From assembly GCA_033852115.1 (NCBI GenBank), contig JAWSVE010000001.1:62001-126000 (forward strand): a stretch of DNA of 64,000 nt. Direction: 5' to 3'. The stretch comes from JAWSVE01 sp033852115 (lineage in GTDB: Bacteria > Pseudomonadota > Gammaproteobacteria > Pseudomonadales > Cellvibrionaceae). Under the pieces are notes generated by a model, which made no database searches, had not been told where the DNA came from, and worked only from the letters and a program-made list of their open reading frames with translations. The translations under genes were made by a program, and so were the position numbers. Each line of letters begins with the position of its first letter. Position 1 is the stretch's first letter. This document shows, piece after piece, positions 37,079-47,295 of the stretch.

Positions 37079-37846
37079 AACAGGTACTCCAAAAATTCAC
37101 CATTACGTTGATTAAATAATAACAGTAAAATTTCTGATTGATGTGCTTTCACAATACTAATGTTTCGCCTTGAGGACTGGGTCGCAATATGTTCGGAACC
37201 AGGTGCAAATGATTTAGGTTTTGCGATCTTTAATTCACCATTCGAGGTGCATTTTTTTGATCACTACTATCAGAGTGGATCGCTTTTAACCTTAAAAATA
37301 CGGGTTTTTATGCCCTGAAAATCAAATACCAACCCGTAAACATCTAACATTTATTCGACAAAATCTTTCATAAATTTTTATTGAACTTCGAGCAGAAGTT
37401 TCTGATCCTAAACGGTCAGCAGGCAGCGACAAACGGTAAATTTTTAAACTAAACGATGTCAATATCTGCACCAATGAAAACAGGTACTAGAAACCAAATG
37501 TGCAAGCTTCGACTGTATCGCAACGACATCCAAAATACCCAATATTGACTTATTAGTTGGCTCGCATAAACACAACTTATCGGCGTTTTGCATTTCGTGA
37601 GCGATAGTCAGTATCTTGCCTTTGCAAAGCCTTCCAATCTACGTTGAGTCGCTGCCCCCAAAGTGTGACAGGGTCGTCAATCCAGCAGCTGCTCATGGCT
37701 TATTTTGCGAACGACTACAGAAAGGCTGCGGAATCATAGCAGCTGCGCAACGGAATGCGAAACTCTATTCAGTACGGAGCAGACGATATGTTGGGGGTAG
37801 AACTGATAGAGGGTTATCAACCCTCTAATGAATGGGATAAACAAGC
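37079..37846. other. Gene-free interval of 768 bp
   Basis: AT-rich, no convincing ORF, RNA gene or mobile element. It holds the promoter/leader of the beta-propeller gene at its left end and the 3' region of the beta-helix gene at its right end. Only a strong hairpin (37808-37826) stands out. Confidence 0.6.
37808..37826 (-). terminator. Hairpin downstream of the beta-helix gene
   Basis: Perfect 8-bp stem AGAGGGTT/AACCCTCT with a 3-base loop, 21 bp after the stop codon of the minus-strand gene. No T tract follows, so it may protect the mRNA end rather than terminate by itself. Confidence 0.45.
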
Positions 37847-39823
37847 TTAACCGGCTTTTTTGAGGGAGGGAGGGCCATTGTCGTCAGGCTCACATTGCTC
37901 TACAGGAGCTGGGTCTGTGGGATCTGTGGGATCTGTGGGATCTGTGGGATCTGTGGGATCTGTGGGATCTGTCGGATCTGTGGGATCTGTCGGATCTGTA
38001 GGATCTGTAGGATCTGTAGGATCTGTGGGATCTGTGGGATCTGTGGGATCTGTAGGATTAGTCGGTGTATCTGGCAACGGTGTCGCAGCACCTTGGTAAG
38101 CCCCTGCGTCTAGAGGGTCACCCGCACTCCATGTGTTTCCGAAGTAATCCTTCCTAATACTCAAGCCGTACATTTGCTCAAACAGCCCATAAGCATCGTT
38201 TTCATCGGCCACTAAGCCAATGGCAGGTGAGCCTTCTTGAAGAGTATAGTCACCGCCCGCTGCATTCCCAAAACGGATATTCTGATTAAAGACATTGCCG
38301 CTCAAAACGTCATAACGACGGGTGACCAAGTTAATATTTCCACCACTGGTACGATAATGGGCGTTCTGGGTGTGACTTAAAAATAACGGACTTTCTGAAA
38401 AGGTCTCCCAGTTGTGCGGAGAATCCTCACTGCCATCCACACAGTTGTAGAAAACATTACCATCAATCTCTACGTTCTGATCACTTCCAGAAGGGTTTTG
38501 AACATTTGTAATAGCTTTAGCACTCAAACCGCAATCCATGGTGTTTTGGGCGAAAGTCATACCAAATGGGCACGTTTCCCCGGAACTCCCCCCACTGTAG
38601 CAGCGCTGTGTAAACGCTAACCCAGCACTACTAACATCACGAATAATATTGCCGAGCATAAAAATGTAGGCATCACTTGTGGTCGCTTTTGCAGCAAATG
38701 CGGTTCCGCTTCGCTCCACAAGATTGTTAATAAACCACGTATAGCGGCCACCTACATCACTTTCACTGTCCTGCTCTGTGATGATTGCTGTAGCGTTGGC
38801 GCCTTTTTGCGAGTTGTAGAAGTCGTGAACATGATTTTCCGAGAATACAACGTGATAACAGCCCTTCTGATCATACGCATTTTCATAGTTCTCGTAGAAC
38901 TCATTCCCACCAATATAAATATAGTGGGGTCGCGATGCATAGTTGTAATCAAACCAGCTCGAATTCGCGCACTGAATTGAGTCACCCTGCAGATGTCCAA
39001 GGCGGCTATCTAGCAGCCAGATATAACGGGTCCAGCGATTGAATTGCATACCATGCATGTCTGTTGACGTCGAACGATCGTCTTGCCAACGGCCTAATCC
39101 GTATATATCTACATCGTAGAAGACAAAAAATTGGGTGGGGTTTGCCTCTGTTCCACCTAGCGAGAAACAGCGTCGAGATTGCCCCGAATGCGTTCCTTCC
39201 GAACCGGAACATTTAATATGCCGAAACGTGAAATACTCAACAGGAGCTGTTGAGCCGTCCCATCGCATAATAAAATCATCAGTCGGTGATTTGAAATGCA
39301 CAGTATCGAATATAACGTGTGAACCTTCTGAAAACCAAAAGCGATCAAACAATAGTATCGGCGCGGTATCGCCAACCCCAACGATCCATATCGGATTCGA
39401 AGCCGTTCCATTCATCGTAATGTCTTGCAAGTCGCCGCTATTCCCGTAGGTCGCACCATCGCCTACTACGAAAACCTGGCTTCCCGCACTTAACGTCCAG
39501 CGGCTACCCGAGATTCCAGGTAAATCACATCGAGGGGCTACCGGGCTACCTCGACCATTATTAGAAGCGTTTGAACACGAAGAATCTGATGAGTCTACGT
39601 AATATTGGGACGGGCTATCAGACCAACTAGGTGTTGGTATAGCAATCGGGTCATAGGGGAACGCTTGAATCTGATTGGCTGCCGTTGGCAAGGAAGGCAT
39701 TATTGCTGAAGGCACAGATCCTGCCGGGTCAGGAATGCCAACCGGCAGCGCTAACGCACTGACAGGAAATATTATAGGAGCCAATGAGCTGGTAATTAGC
39801 TTCGCAATCCGGCTGTTTAACAT
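37847..39823 (-). CDS. Secreted right-handed beta-helix protein with (Pro-Thr-Asp)n tail
   Basis: A 658-residue exported protein. A signal peptide (ending VSALA) is followed by a Pro-rich linker, then a parallel beta-helix (about residues 110-500) with repeated short turns (WIVGVGD, VIFDTVHFKSP, IYIGGNEFYENYENAYD, NTMDC) resembling polysaccharide lyases and carbohydrate-surface proteins. The tail has 15 exact Pro-Thr-Asp units and ends in a short Cys-containing segment. The ATG at 39823 has GGAG at good spacing; another at 39847 would lengthen the signal peptide. No PEP-CTERM signal. A lyase or surface-binding role at the polysaccharide is inferred from location. Confidence 0.75.
   Translation of the reverse strand: MLNSRIAKLITSSLAPIIFPVSALALPVGIPDPAGSVPSAIMPSLPTAANQIQAFPYDPIAIPTPSWSDSPSQYYVDSSDSSCSNASNNGRGSPVAPRCDLPGISGSRWTLSAGSQVFVVGDGATYGNSGDLQDITMNGTASNPIWIVGVGDTAPILLFDRFWFSEGSHVIFDTVHFKSPTDDFIMRWDGSTAPVEYFTFRHIKCSGSEGTHSGQSRRCFSLGGTEANPTQFFVFYDVDIYGLGRWQDDRSTSTDMHGMQFNRWTRYIWLLDSRLGHLQGDSIQCANSSWFDYNYASRPHYIYIGGNEFYENYENAYDQKGCYHVVFSENHVHDFYNSQKGANATAIITEQDSESDVGGRYTWFINNLVERSGTAFAAKATTSDAYIFMLGNIIRDVSSAGLAFTQRCYSGGSSGETCPFGMTFAQNTMDCGLSAKAITNVQNPSGSDQNVEIDGNVFYNCVDGSEDSPHNWETFSESPLFLSHTQNAHYRTSGGNINLVTRRYDVLSGNVFNQNIRFGNAAGGDYTLQEGSPAIGLVADENDAYGLFEQMYGLSIRKDYFGNTWSAGDPLDAGAYQGAATPLPDTPTNPTDPTDPTDPTDPTDPTDPTDPTDPTDPTDPTDPTDPTDPTDPTDPTDPAPVEQCEPDDNGPPSLKKAG
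37912..38064 (-). repeat. 9-bp tandem repeat encoding Pro-Thr-Asp
   Basis: On the plus strand, 15 consecutive copies of GATCTGTNG (37921-38055) with a degenerate copy at each side. Variation falls only in the third base of the Pro codon, so all copies keep the amino acids. Copy number is likely to vary between strains. Confidence 0.95.
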
Positions 39824-40062
39824 CAAACTCTCCCAAAATTTACTCATAACCCTTTATGCACCAAATTAGATAATTCAGAAACAAACGTTTTATCGAAAAA
39901 CCCGTAATAAATACAATACCCTACTGACACAATAGCCCACTCTGACAAGAGCAGATGTGAGTTACCGCGCCTTTCACAAACTCGCTTTCTGCAATGTTGT
40001 AAATTGCCAACCAACTCACATTGGTAGCTCTACATTTGAGCACTTTTTGTAATGTTCTGAAC

Positions 40063-41520
40063 CTAATCATCCCACTGTATTTTCAAGGACTTTTCCTTTG
40101 AGCTTAATTCTTGAGTTCCGGTTGGCTTGAGCCAACTTTCTGACTTATCAAGCTCGACTGCGGACCGAAGTATAAGTGCAATGCCGACCCATAATGGCAC
40201 AGAGCTTTCTACTGGATAAAAATACTGGGCAGATATCGCAGCGGTTAAAAAAGCAAATAATGTACTAGCTCCGACCCCACTTGCCGCCGATGCCGCAGCG
40301 TTTAACTTTGCACCAAACATTCTAACAGCTCGCTTTGCCGTTAGAAAAAATAGCAAGAAGACGGGAATTGCGCCTAATAGTCCATTATCGATAGTGAACT
40401 GCAAATACGCATTATGTGGATGGGGAAAGGTAGGATCATTCAGATCGTCTGCTACATACAAGCCTGCGCCACTGGTAACAAACCCCCTTCGGCCATAACC
40501 CCAAAATGGTGCTTCTCCGATTTTACCTATAACAACAGGCCAAACCACCAAACGCCCTGAAGAGATCGAATATAAGTCATGTTCACTACCCGCCATATTC
40601 ACAGCTTCTAAGCGACGTTGTTGCTGCTCATTAGCTTCACCACCAACACCTTCGAACAGTCGATCTTTTACCGCAGGCACAAACGCGAAAACAGCCAACA
40701 CCACGAACGGGGCCATGAAAATCAACTTTCGCCACCGATATAAAGCGAAAATAGCCCCAATAACAGCCCAGGCAATATAGCCTCCACGCCCCCCGGTGAG
40801 TGCCATACCTAACAAGCAAATAGCAGCACCGCCCAACAGAAACAATCGGTACTTAGTAAATAGCATACTCGAACAAACAAACATCCACGAGCCACCTGCC
40901 AAAATCATAGCTAGGTCTGTTTTAAAATAACCTACCTTGTTCCCTAGCACACGTAGGCCGCGATCATTCAACGCATCGGCATTGGCAATATCCGTAATTG
41001 GCATCCAGCGAATCACTTGAAGTGCAAGCAGCATATGAAGCAGTAGCATAGCACCGACCGCCAACTTCAATCTTTGCTCGCTATTACACCCGTAAAAAAT
41101 TAAGAAACCAGGAACCAAATACCGGACACTATTTATAATATTGTCTTTTATTAGATCTGTACCCGACGGAGCGGACAAGCCCAGAAATTGATAAAACTCC
41201 TGTAGAGGCCCCATATTATTCATCAAACGAAATGTCGATATGTATATCAGCAGAAAATAAACCACCAACATAAACGTAATGGCTTTGGGCATGTCCCAAA
41301 CTAACCCTTCTCTTTTCCGGGCTAAAATAAATGCCCCTACGACATTCACAAGCAAAATATTCCATAAATTTAGCCCAGGAATACCAAACATAGTGCGCGG
41401 GATATCTGGCCATTTCATGAACGCCATTAAAAAAACTAATGCGCAAGCACTTTTATACCAATCTCGCCAGGCGTAGACAGTAAAGAAAGCAAATAGTAAA
41501 TAGATAAGTGCAAGCTTCAT
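40063..41520 (-). CDS. O-antigen polymerase/ligase-like membrane protein
   Basis: A 485-residue membrane protein with about eleven hydrophobic segments and a large periplasmic loop after VGYFKTDLAMILAGGSWM (about residues 250-390), containing the PHPHNAYLQFTIDNG motif typical of the O-antigen ligase/Wzy family (PF04932), here near residue 370. It probably polymerises or ligates polysaccharide repeats. A relative of the exosortase-A-associated O-glycosylation ligase is possible. It begins 44 bp after a sulfotransferase gene, the last gene of the long minus-strand run. Confidence 0.85.
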   Translation of the reverse strand: MKLALIYLLFAFFTVYAWRDWYKSACALVFLMAFMKWPDIPRTMFGIPGLNLWNILLVNVVGAFILARKREGLVWDMPKAITFMLVVYFLLIYISTFRLMNNMGPLQEFYQFLGLSAPSGTDLIKDNIINSVRYLVPGFLIFYGCNSEQRLKLAVGAMLLLHMLLALQVIRWMPITDIANADALNDRGLRVLGNKVGYFKTDLAMILAGGSWMFVCSSMLFTKYRLFLLGGAAICLLGMALTGGRGGYIAWAVIGAIFALYRWRKLIFMAPFVVLAVFAFVPAVKDRLFEGVGGEANEQQQRRLEAVNMAGSEHDLYSISSGRLVVWPVVIGKIGEAPFWGYGRRGFVTSGAGLYVADDLNDPTFPHPHNAYLQFTIDNGLLGAIPVFLLFFLTAKRAVRMFGAKLNAAASAASGVGASTLFAFLTAAISAQYFYPVESSVPLWVGIALILRSAVELDKSESWLKPTGTQELSSKEKSLKIQWDD

Positions 41521-41564
41521 GATTTGTTATCTTCGGGATATATTCGTCTTGAGAAGATAGTTAT

Positions 41565-42530
41565 TTAGCTGTTTAATCGAATAAACAGAGGGTCAACTAT
41601 AGTCTTTACTCGTTTTTGCTGTTCCAAGGTCAACTTTTCTTTCCATTCTAGATCTTCTCGCACTTCAGCGAGTTTCTTAAAGCGATGTTTGTTTCCCGCA
41701 ATTGTATGTCGTTTAAGAAACTCGTCATCAGGGGTCGTCAAACGAAAAGGCGAAACCCCAGCAAATTCAGCCACCTTTTCCAAGACAAGCTCGGGATCAC
41801 GACACAGCTCTTCATACTCGACATGTATCCATTGGCTTTTTGGAACATCATTCAACAAATCGAGTATTCGTTCATTTAGTCTAACCCAAGTCTTTGCGGT
41901 TACATCCACTGACTGATTTTTGTTTCGCAGTGATGACCATGCTAGCCCCATTGGGTTTCGGGTTAGGAAAATCACCTTAGGGTTGAGCCTACTGAATTCG
42001 ACAATATCTCTCATTTCTATCGGATCTTTTGAAGCATCAACTACGAAATCAACGCCCGCATCCTCTGCATAAAAATCGATAAGATCGTCTCTTCGTTCTA
42101 TTCGCGATCTAGTAAATAGATCAAATATAACTCGTAATCGAGAGCGGTTTTTATAAGCAGAAGACCGAAGAAAACGGGTCGCTTTGTACTTAAAATAGGT
42201 GAAAAGCTTTTGCTTACCGAACTCCTCTTCCAGCCCCAAATCTGATACAGTCCAAGAAAAAGGGCTAACCATCAAATCAGTCTGATTCTTTTCATTTATC
42301 GCCTTAATAACGGAGCCCCAACGAGGGCAGCGATTTGGGCGCTGGCCGCAACTGCATTGACCAACCCATCGAGTCTTTTCATCTCTATATAGCTGTAGAG
42401 AGAACAAACTAATTTCTCCCATAGAAGCTACATTATCTACTCGATTTAGTAATAGCTCTAGGAGAGTTGAACCAGAGTGGCCCATCCCAACGATATAGAG
42501 CAAGGTTGGTTTAGGTCTTATATCAGCCAT
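41565..42530 (-). CDS. Sulfotransferase (carbohydrate type)
   Basis: A 321-residue PAPS-dependent sulfotransferase. The 5'-phosphosulfate loop is YIVGMGHSGSTLLE (about residues 12-25), and the 3'-phosphate-binding strand is VIFLTRNPMGLAWSS. VVDASKDP and HVEYEELCRDPELV are family features. It should sulfate a sugar of the polysaccharide made by the neighbouring enzymes. It overlaps the upstream GT4 gene by 8 bp. A GAGGTG about ten bases upstream is the likely ribosome site. Confidence 0.87.
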   Translation of the reverse strand: MADIRPKPTLLYIVGMGHSGSTLLELLLNRVDNVASMGEISLFSLQLYRDEKTRWVGQCSCGQRPNRCPRWGSVIKAINEKNQTDLMVSPFSWTVSDLGLEEEFGKQKLFTYFKYKATRFLRSSAYKNRSRLRVIFDLFTRSRIERRDDLIDFYAEDAGVDFVVDASKDPIEMRDIVEFSRLNPKVIFLTRNPMGLAWSSLRNKNQSVDVTAKTWVRLNERILDLLNDVPKSQWIHVEYEELCRDPELVLEKVAEFAGVSPFRLTTPDDEFLKRHTIAGNKHRFKKLAEVREDLEWKEKLTLEQQKRVKTIVDPLFIRLNS

Positions 42531-43665
42531 AGGAGGAAATCACCTCTTTATAGCAACGCATCGTCGCATCAGCCACTGAATCTGGATGAAATTTTTCTCT
42601 CGCATCAATCTTGCCATTTTCAGAAAGAGACCGTCGAAGAGATGAATCCGATAAAACTTCTTTGATTGCGTCACCAATTTCAGAAATAGACTCTGGATTT
42701 ATTAATATACCCGAAATCCTGTTACGCACCATATAGGGAACGCCACATAGATTCGAGGCAATAACCGGTACACCTGCGGCCATAGCTTCAGAAATAACCA
42801 TTGGCGCATTCTCTTGAAATGAGGGCAATACGAGAACAGTTGCTCGCCCAAGTTCCTGCTTCACTTCGGACTGGGAAACGCGCCCCGGAAGTTCTACAAT
42901 CTTCTGTAACTGATGACCAGCTATCTCGCGCTTTAGCTCATCATAATACTGCGGATCAGAGGCCTCTCCACACAAACGAACCTTTAAATCAGGAAAATCT
43001 TGGTGGATTAGAGAGACTGCTTTTACAAGTGCTACTGGGTTTTTTCTTGAATTTAGCCAACCCAAAAAGAGAATAGTAGGAAATTTTTCACACCTAGAAA
43101 CCTCAAACACTTTTGCATTTAGAGAATTCCAAATATCGTAGATCTTCGCCGTAGTAAGCACCTCGATTTGTTCACGAACGTAGGGGGCAATCGAAATTAG
43201 GTGTTTTTGTTTACTCATAGCAAAGCGCTCTATCCAAGCCCAAAATTTTGCGCGCAGCCTCCAACCAAACCTCTTCTCAGCAGGTAAATTGAGACTATCA
43301 AACCCATGTACCGTAAAAACATTTGGCAGCCTCAAATAGTATGAGCCAAACCCCCAAGTTTCATGAAAGTGGACGATATCTGGTGACAAGTCATACAAAT
43401 ATTTTCTAAGTCTCTTGCTTGAAGGGCCGTTGAATACATCGATAATCATTGGCAACCTCGAGCGCTTAAGCCTATGCACGGTTATACGTCCATGTGTTTC
43501 AACGATAGGTTGCTTCACACTTTTTTCCAAGGTAACCACATGAACATCATTCCCTTCGAGGCTCGCCAATGCTTTTGCTAAACCGACAGTTGCTGTCTCA
43601 ACACCCCCGCGAGGATTATCAGCATCTTTCGGGAAACGACTAACCAGAATTATCTTCATTTTCAA
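42523..43665 (-). CDS. Glycosyltransferase family 4
   Basis: A 380-residue GT-B transferase. The N-terminal domain has RFPKDADNPRGGVETATVGLAKAL. The C-terminal domain has ILFLGWLNSRKNPVALVKAVSLI and the sugar-nucleotide EX7E motif region FQENAPMVISEAMAAGVPVIAS. It adds one sugar of the repeat on the cytoplasmic side. It overlaps the sulfotransferase gene. Confidence 0.9.
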   Translation of the reverse strand: MKMKIILVSRFPKDADNPRGGVETATVGLAKALASLEGNDVHVVTLEKSVKQPIVETHGRITVHRLKRSRLPMIIDVFNGPSSKRLRKYLYDLSPDIVHFHETWGFGSYYLRLPNVFTVHGFDSLNLPAEKRFGWRLRAKFWAWIERFAMSKQKHLISIAPYVREQIEVLTTAKIYDIWNSLNAKVFEVSRCEKFPTILFLGWLNSRKNPVALVKAVSLIHQDFPDLKVRLCGEASDPQYYDELKREIAGHQLQKIVELPGRVSQSEVKQELGRATVLVLPSFQENAPMVISEAMAAGVPVIASNLCGVPYMVRNRISGILINPESISEIGDAIKEVLSDSSLRRSLSENGKIDAREKFHPDSVADATMRCYKEVISSYG

Positions 43666-43666
43666 T

Positions 43667-45229
43667 TTAGCTCCTGCGCACCTTATTCAAACCGGACTTT
43701 TTGAGCAGCGAAAAAAATATTTTACGAGCTTGTTCACGGCCAAAATCAGACAGGATCCACTTATAATAAAATACCGCCTGAATTAACCCTGCTAAAACGA
43801 CACTTGAGACAAGCAATAAAAACGAGCCATTACACACATAAAAGTAGCGTCCCACTGGAAATAAGACTATCGCCGGAGTACTGCAGAGTAGCGCGATTAT
43901 CAGCGTCTTACTGGCAAAGGTGAATACACTAATATTAAAACGGTGTTGGACATATAGCGGGATAACAATTCCATTGCCAATAGGCCAACAGATAGCAACC
44001 AATGCTGCTGCTGAATTCATATTCCAAGTAAAATAAATGCTAATCACCGTAGCAACAACAACTAGCGCAACAACACTAAGAAAAAAGTTATATATCGATA
44101 TTTTTCCATGTGCATTTAATCCCGCAAGAACACTGTAAACGGGAGACATAGATGAGGCGAGGCACATCCCAATCGCCAAAAGACTAATCATTAATTGGTT
44201 GTCGTATCCCTCGCCCATCCATAGCAGCAGGATGAGATCTCCAAAACAAATGAACATAACCGCTAACGGTATTGTGACGGCTGCTCCATAACGGCCGGAT
44301 TGAACAATTAAATCTACAGCTTCTTCCTTTCTGTCCAAGCCTACCAAACTGCCCGATATAGGCAAAAACATTATCGCTACTCGCTTCACCGCTGAACTTA
44401 CTTGCCTTACTAGAGCAACACCTCTGTTATACATCGCTAAAGCGGCAGGTCCGGCAAAAGCCGTTAACAACATAGCCGTAGACTGGAATAGTATGATCTG
44501 AGGAATTAACCCGACAACGGTCTTTGAACCAAACGATAGCATTGAAAACGCCACCTTCGCATCCCAATATTTCGCTGCAATATGTACATCTTTGACTAGA
44601 ATGGTAGCGAATATAAACCGCGTTGCAGTGGTACATGTAGCAATTGTAAGCACCGAGGCCGCCATCCACACAAGCCCTCCGCCAAGGATTAATACCCCAA
44701 GAACCGCGATACCCTGAGCAGTAGCATTAATAGCATTGATTGATTGAGTAACATCCCATCGATGATGGGCGGCCAGTACGCCAGCGGCAGAATTTGACAG
44801 TACATTTACCGACAAGCTTAATCCAAGCATCAACAACGCAAGCTCAGCATGAATTAACGATATAGTTGAAGGTATTTCGATCCATAAATGAACCGTAAAA
44901 GCAAAGATAGTCGCTACCAGCCCAGTTAAAACTGAAACGGCTAACTGCCATACTGTAGACGCGGTATAAACTTTCGAAAATGATTCGATGTCTCCTTGCG
45001 CTCGATATTTCGAGCCGTAACGCATCACTGCGGTGCCTACACCCAGATTCATAACGGAAAGATAATTAACTGTTGCCCAGCCGAGATCCCAAATACCAAG
45101 CAAGTCAGCCCCGAGGCTATCGTTTATTTTCCTAGGTACGAGAAACCCAACCACAAGCACAAACAACTGCATTCCCCAAGCAACTACAACATTTCTCGTT
45201 AACTGCTTGCGCCCAGTAACATCACCCAT
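43667..45229 (-). CDS. Wzx-type polysaccharide flippase
   Basis: A 520-residue membrane protein with about 12-14 helices and the MATE/MOP-flippase pattern (RNVVVAWGMQLFVLVVGFLVPRKINDSLGADLLGIWDLGWATVNYLS). It probably moves lipid-linked repeat units across the inner membrane. It lies 1 bp upstream of the GT4 gene and follows the sulfotransferase gene. Confidence 0.88.
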   Translation of the reverse strand: MGDVTGRKQLTRNVVVAWGMQLFVLVVGFLVPRKINDSLGADLLGIWDLGWATVNYLSVMNLGVGTAVMRYGSKYRAQGDIESFSKVYTASTVWQLAVSVLTGLVATIFAFTVHLWIEIPSTISLIHAELALLMLGLSLSVNVLSNSAAGVLAAHHRWDVTQSINAINATAQGIAVLGVLILGGGLVWMAASVLTIATCTTATRFIFATILVKDVHIAAKYWDAKVAFSMLSFGSKTVVGLIPQIILFQSTAMLLTAFAGPAALAMYNRGVALVRQVSSAVKRVAIMFLPISGSLVGLDRKEEAVDLIVQSGRYGAAVTIPLAVMFICFGDLILLLWMGEGYDNQLMISLLAIGMCLASSMSPVYSVLAGLNAHGKISIYNFFLSVVALVVVATVISIYFTWNMNSAAALVAICWPIGNGIVIPLYVQHRFNISVFTFASKTLIIALLCSTPAIVLFPVGRYFYVCNGSFLLLVSSVVLAGLIQAVFYYKWILSDFGREQARKIFFSLLKKSGLNKVRRS

Positions 45230-45250
45230 AAATTATTTAATACCCACTAT

Positions 45251-46189
45251 CTATTGCTGTTTGTTGTAGCCGAAGCTTTTATTTTCGAATCCCGCTATTT
45301 TCTCGAAGGTATCAAATTCATGTGCTTCAATTTCTGTTTGCCAAGAATCATCATACCGAATGGCTATCCGCTCTTTAGTTCGCATATTATTGCCAAGTAT
45401 ATGATGTTCACTTTGTTTGAGATCGACATCTGTCCAGTCTTGATCAAGAGGATTAACCCCCATCCACGCCCAGATATCATTCATTATCGCATTAGGGTCG
45501 CCACATAGGTCCTCGTACCTGAGTTTATGAAGGCGATCTCCAGGGAGGTATTTAACTACCTCATTCATCTGTTGAACGGTATAGCGCCAGTCTTTCGAAG
45601 CTTGTGCGTAAGTCATCCCGTGTCGCTCCTTACGGCGCGTCGAGTGAGCTTGAGCTCTCCCGTCACGAATCATATAGATAACGTACACATCCCAATGCCC
45701 CGACTGAACAAAGTACAAAAGCCTATTCGGGTCTTTAGAACCATCCAAAAATATATTTGAAGACTGTAATTGAAGTACTTGATCGATAAGATATCGATTT
45801 CTCTCTAGAATTTTCATCCATTCGCGATGCAAACCGGGAATAACTTTAATTAGGAGTGCACGCAAGCTCTCGAAGACCCTTCCCCTAAGTTGCGCACTCA
45901 ATATCCTTCCCCACCATCGATCGGGCGCTTTAAAATGCGTCCCAAAATCTTCGACTGTGAATGCAATATCATCACGACCAGCTCGCGACTCTATTTCTCG
46001 CCAAAATGAGCAGCTTTTCATCGCCGCCCCACAAGAGCATAAGTAATTATCAAGGTCTCCTCGAGATGTTGCTTTAAGCTCGCCGATAGTGGCAATCTCA
46101 GCATGCTGAGCAAGCAACATTGTCAACAACGTTGAGCCAGAATAACTTGGCGACAAAATGTATAGTAATTTAGACTTTTCTTTTCGCAT
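45251..46189 (-). CDS. Sulfotransferase (second)
   Basis: A 312-residue PAPS-dependent sulfotransferase. The 5'-phosphosulfate loop is YILSPSYSGSTLLT, followed by IFLDGSKDPNRLL and the 3'-phosphate site VIYMIRDGRAQAHS. The ATG at 46189 places the loop close to the N-terminus, as in the other copy. A longer frame with TTG (46225) is possible. It resembles 41565-42530 (both have SGSTLL, GSKDP/ASKDP) and probably uses another hydroxyl or sugar. Confidence 0.85.
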   Translation of the reverse strand: MRKEKSKLLYILSPSYSGSTLLTMLLAQHAEIATIGELKATSRGDLDNYLCSCGAAMKSCSFWREIESRAGRDDIAFTVEDFGTHFKAPDRWWGRILSAQLRGRVFESLRALLIKVIPGLHREWMKILERNRYLIDQVLQLQSSNIFLDGSKDPNRLLYFVQSGHWDVYVIYMIRDGRAQAHSTRRKERHGMTYAQASKDWRYTVQQMNEVVKYLPGDRLHKLRYEDLCGDPNAIMNDIWAWMGVNPLDQDWTDVDLKQSEHHILGNNMRTKERIAIRYDDSWQTEIEAHEFDTFEKIAGFENKSFGYNKQQ

Positions 46190-46247
46190 TTCTCCACCGA
46201 AAGCTGTAGCGTTGAGATTCACCAAGACGTTGTGCCTTATATTTCGA

Positions 46248-47276
46248 TTAGAATGGTTTTAATTCTTCAAAATCTGACAGCACACGACATACTAAATGTT
46301 CATTGCTCCTCAAAAAATTTCCGAATGCACGCACGGAGTACGGCGTCAAAGACTTTGGATGACCCATTATGTTAAATACCGCATCGTCTCTTCTCATTTG
46401 GTGCTTCTTGTACGCTGATGGCACTTGACCAGATTTAAGCCCATCAATAGACACCGGTGAATACGTTTTTGTAAATAGTTTCGAGAGGTAATAGCCAGAA
46501 TTCGCCTGCATGACATTTCCGTCACCAAACGGCTTATTCTCCGCTCGCTTAAATTTTTTAGAAAAAGCGAGTTTCCAGAAAAATAATGGGGAGAGCATTT
46601 GGCTTGAGATTGGTAGCTCTATAAACTTGCCGGAGGTATCGATTTTATTTGGATCGTCAGAAAAACTCCAATATGGATTAACAGGCGTTTCTCTATAATC
46701 GAACCATCTGAGCGGGTCATCAGAATAGCCTCCGTAATAAACGGTACTATCTAGCCATACTCCATTCTGAATCAAAGCGTCTGATATCTCAGAAAATGGC
46801 TGCATACACCATCCCCCTGCCCGGTAGGCAAAAATATTGTTTTTGGCTACTCTCTGAAGTTGAGCCTTATATCGGGCTACAATATCCAGCCTCTGGCGAG
46901 GGTTGAACGCATGCAGACGGTATCGATTTACATCCACACTCCAAGCATTACCGTTGTAATGAGTATCTTCCCAGTGAGGATGAATGTGTAACTGAATATC
47001 ATGCCCAGCACTGCTCAGACTGATTAAATGCTCGGATATTTGGTCATATTGTTGCAATAACTGTGGATAGGAAACCCCTTCTCTTTGCAAAGCTTCTAGA
47101 TAACCAGCATCAACAAAAAGCACCAACCGACACCCCGCCTCACTCACCTCATCAAGCAGATGTGAAATCGGTTCAAAAAGACTTTTCTCGTTTGTACCAG
47201 TCTGGGATCCAAAAAACAGCTCGTAGTCGAGACTAAGCATGTAGCTGTTTTTAAATAAATCGTGCGAATGTTGCAT
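46248..47276 (-). CDS. Polysaccharide deacetylase-like protein
   Basis: A 342-residue NodB-like TIM-barrel protein: acidic motif YMLSLDYELFFG (about residue 14), metal-type His pair in QLHIHPHW and AYRAGGWCMQP in the middle. Similar proteins occur in exosortase-A polysaccharide loci. It should remove N- or O-acetyl groups from the polysaccharide. I chose the ATG at 47276: AAGGA lies five bases upstream. The open frame could begin at 47342 but would run into the heparinase gene. Confidence 0.8.
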   Translation of the reverse strand: MQHSHDLFKNSYMLSLDYELFFGSQTGTNEKSLFEPISHLLDEVSEAGCRLVLFVDAGYLEALQREGVSYPQLLQQYDQISEHLISLSSAGHDIQLHIHPHWEDTHYNGNAWSVDVNRYRLHAFNPRQRLDIVARYKAQLQRVAKNNIFAYRAGGWCMQPFSEISDALIQNGVWLDSTVYYGGYSDDPLRWFDYRETPVNPYWSFSDDPNKIDTSGKFIELPISSQMLSPLFFWKLAFSKKFKRAENKPFGDGNVMQANSGYYLSKLFTKTYSPVSIDGLKSGQVPSAYKKHQMRRDDAVFNIMGHPKSLTPYSVRAFGNFLRSNEHLVCRVLSDFEELKPF

Positions 47277-47295
47277 AGACTTCCTTCTTCTCCCG

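Noticed and set aside
37912..38064. Short regular repeats that could suggest a CRISPR array
   Set aside because: No spacers; 9-bp units encode Pro-Thr-Asp in frame with the gene.
37860..38113. Plus-strand ORFs of 70-80 codons across the repeat
   Set aside because: They are translations of the repeat in other frames with no independent start signal.
40063..41520. Naming this protein as the exosortase-A O-glycosylation ligase
   Set aside because: Membrane pattern and the His motif fit both polymerases and ligases; not distinguishable by eye.
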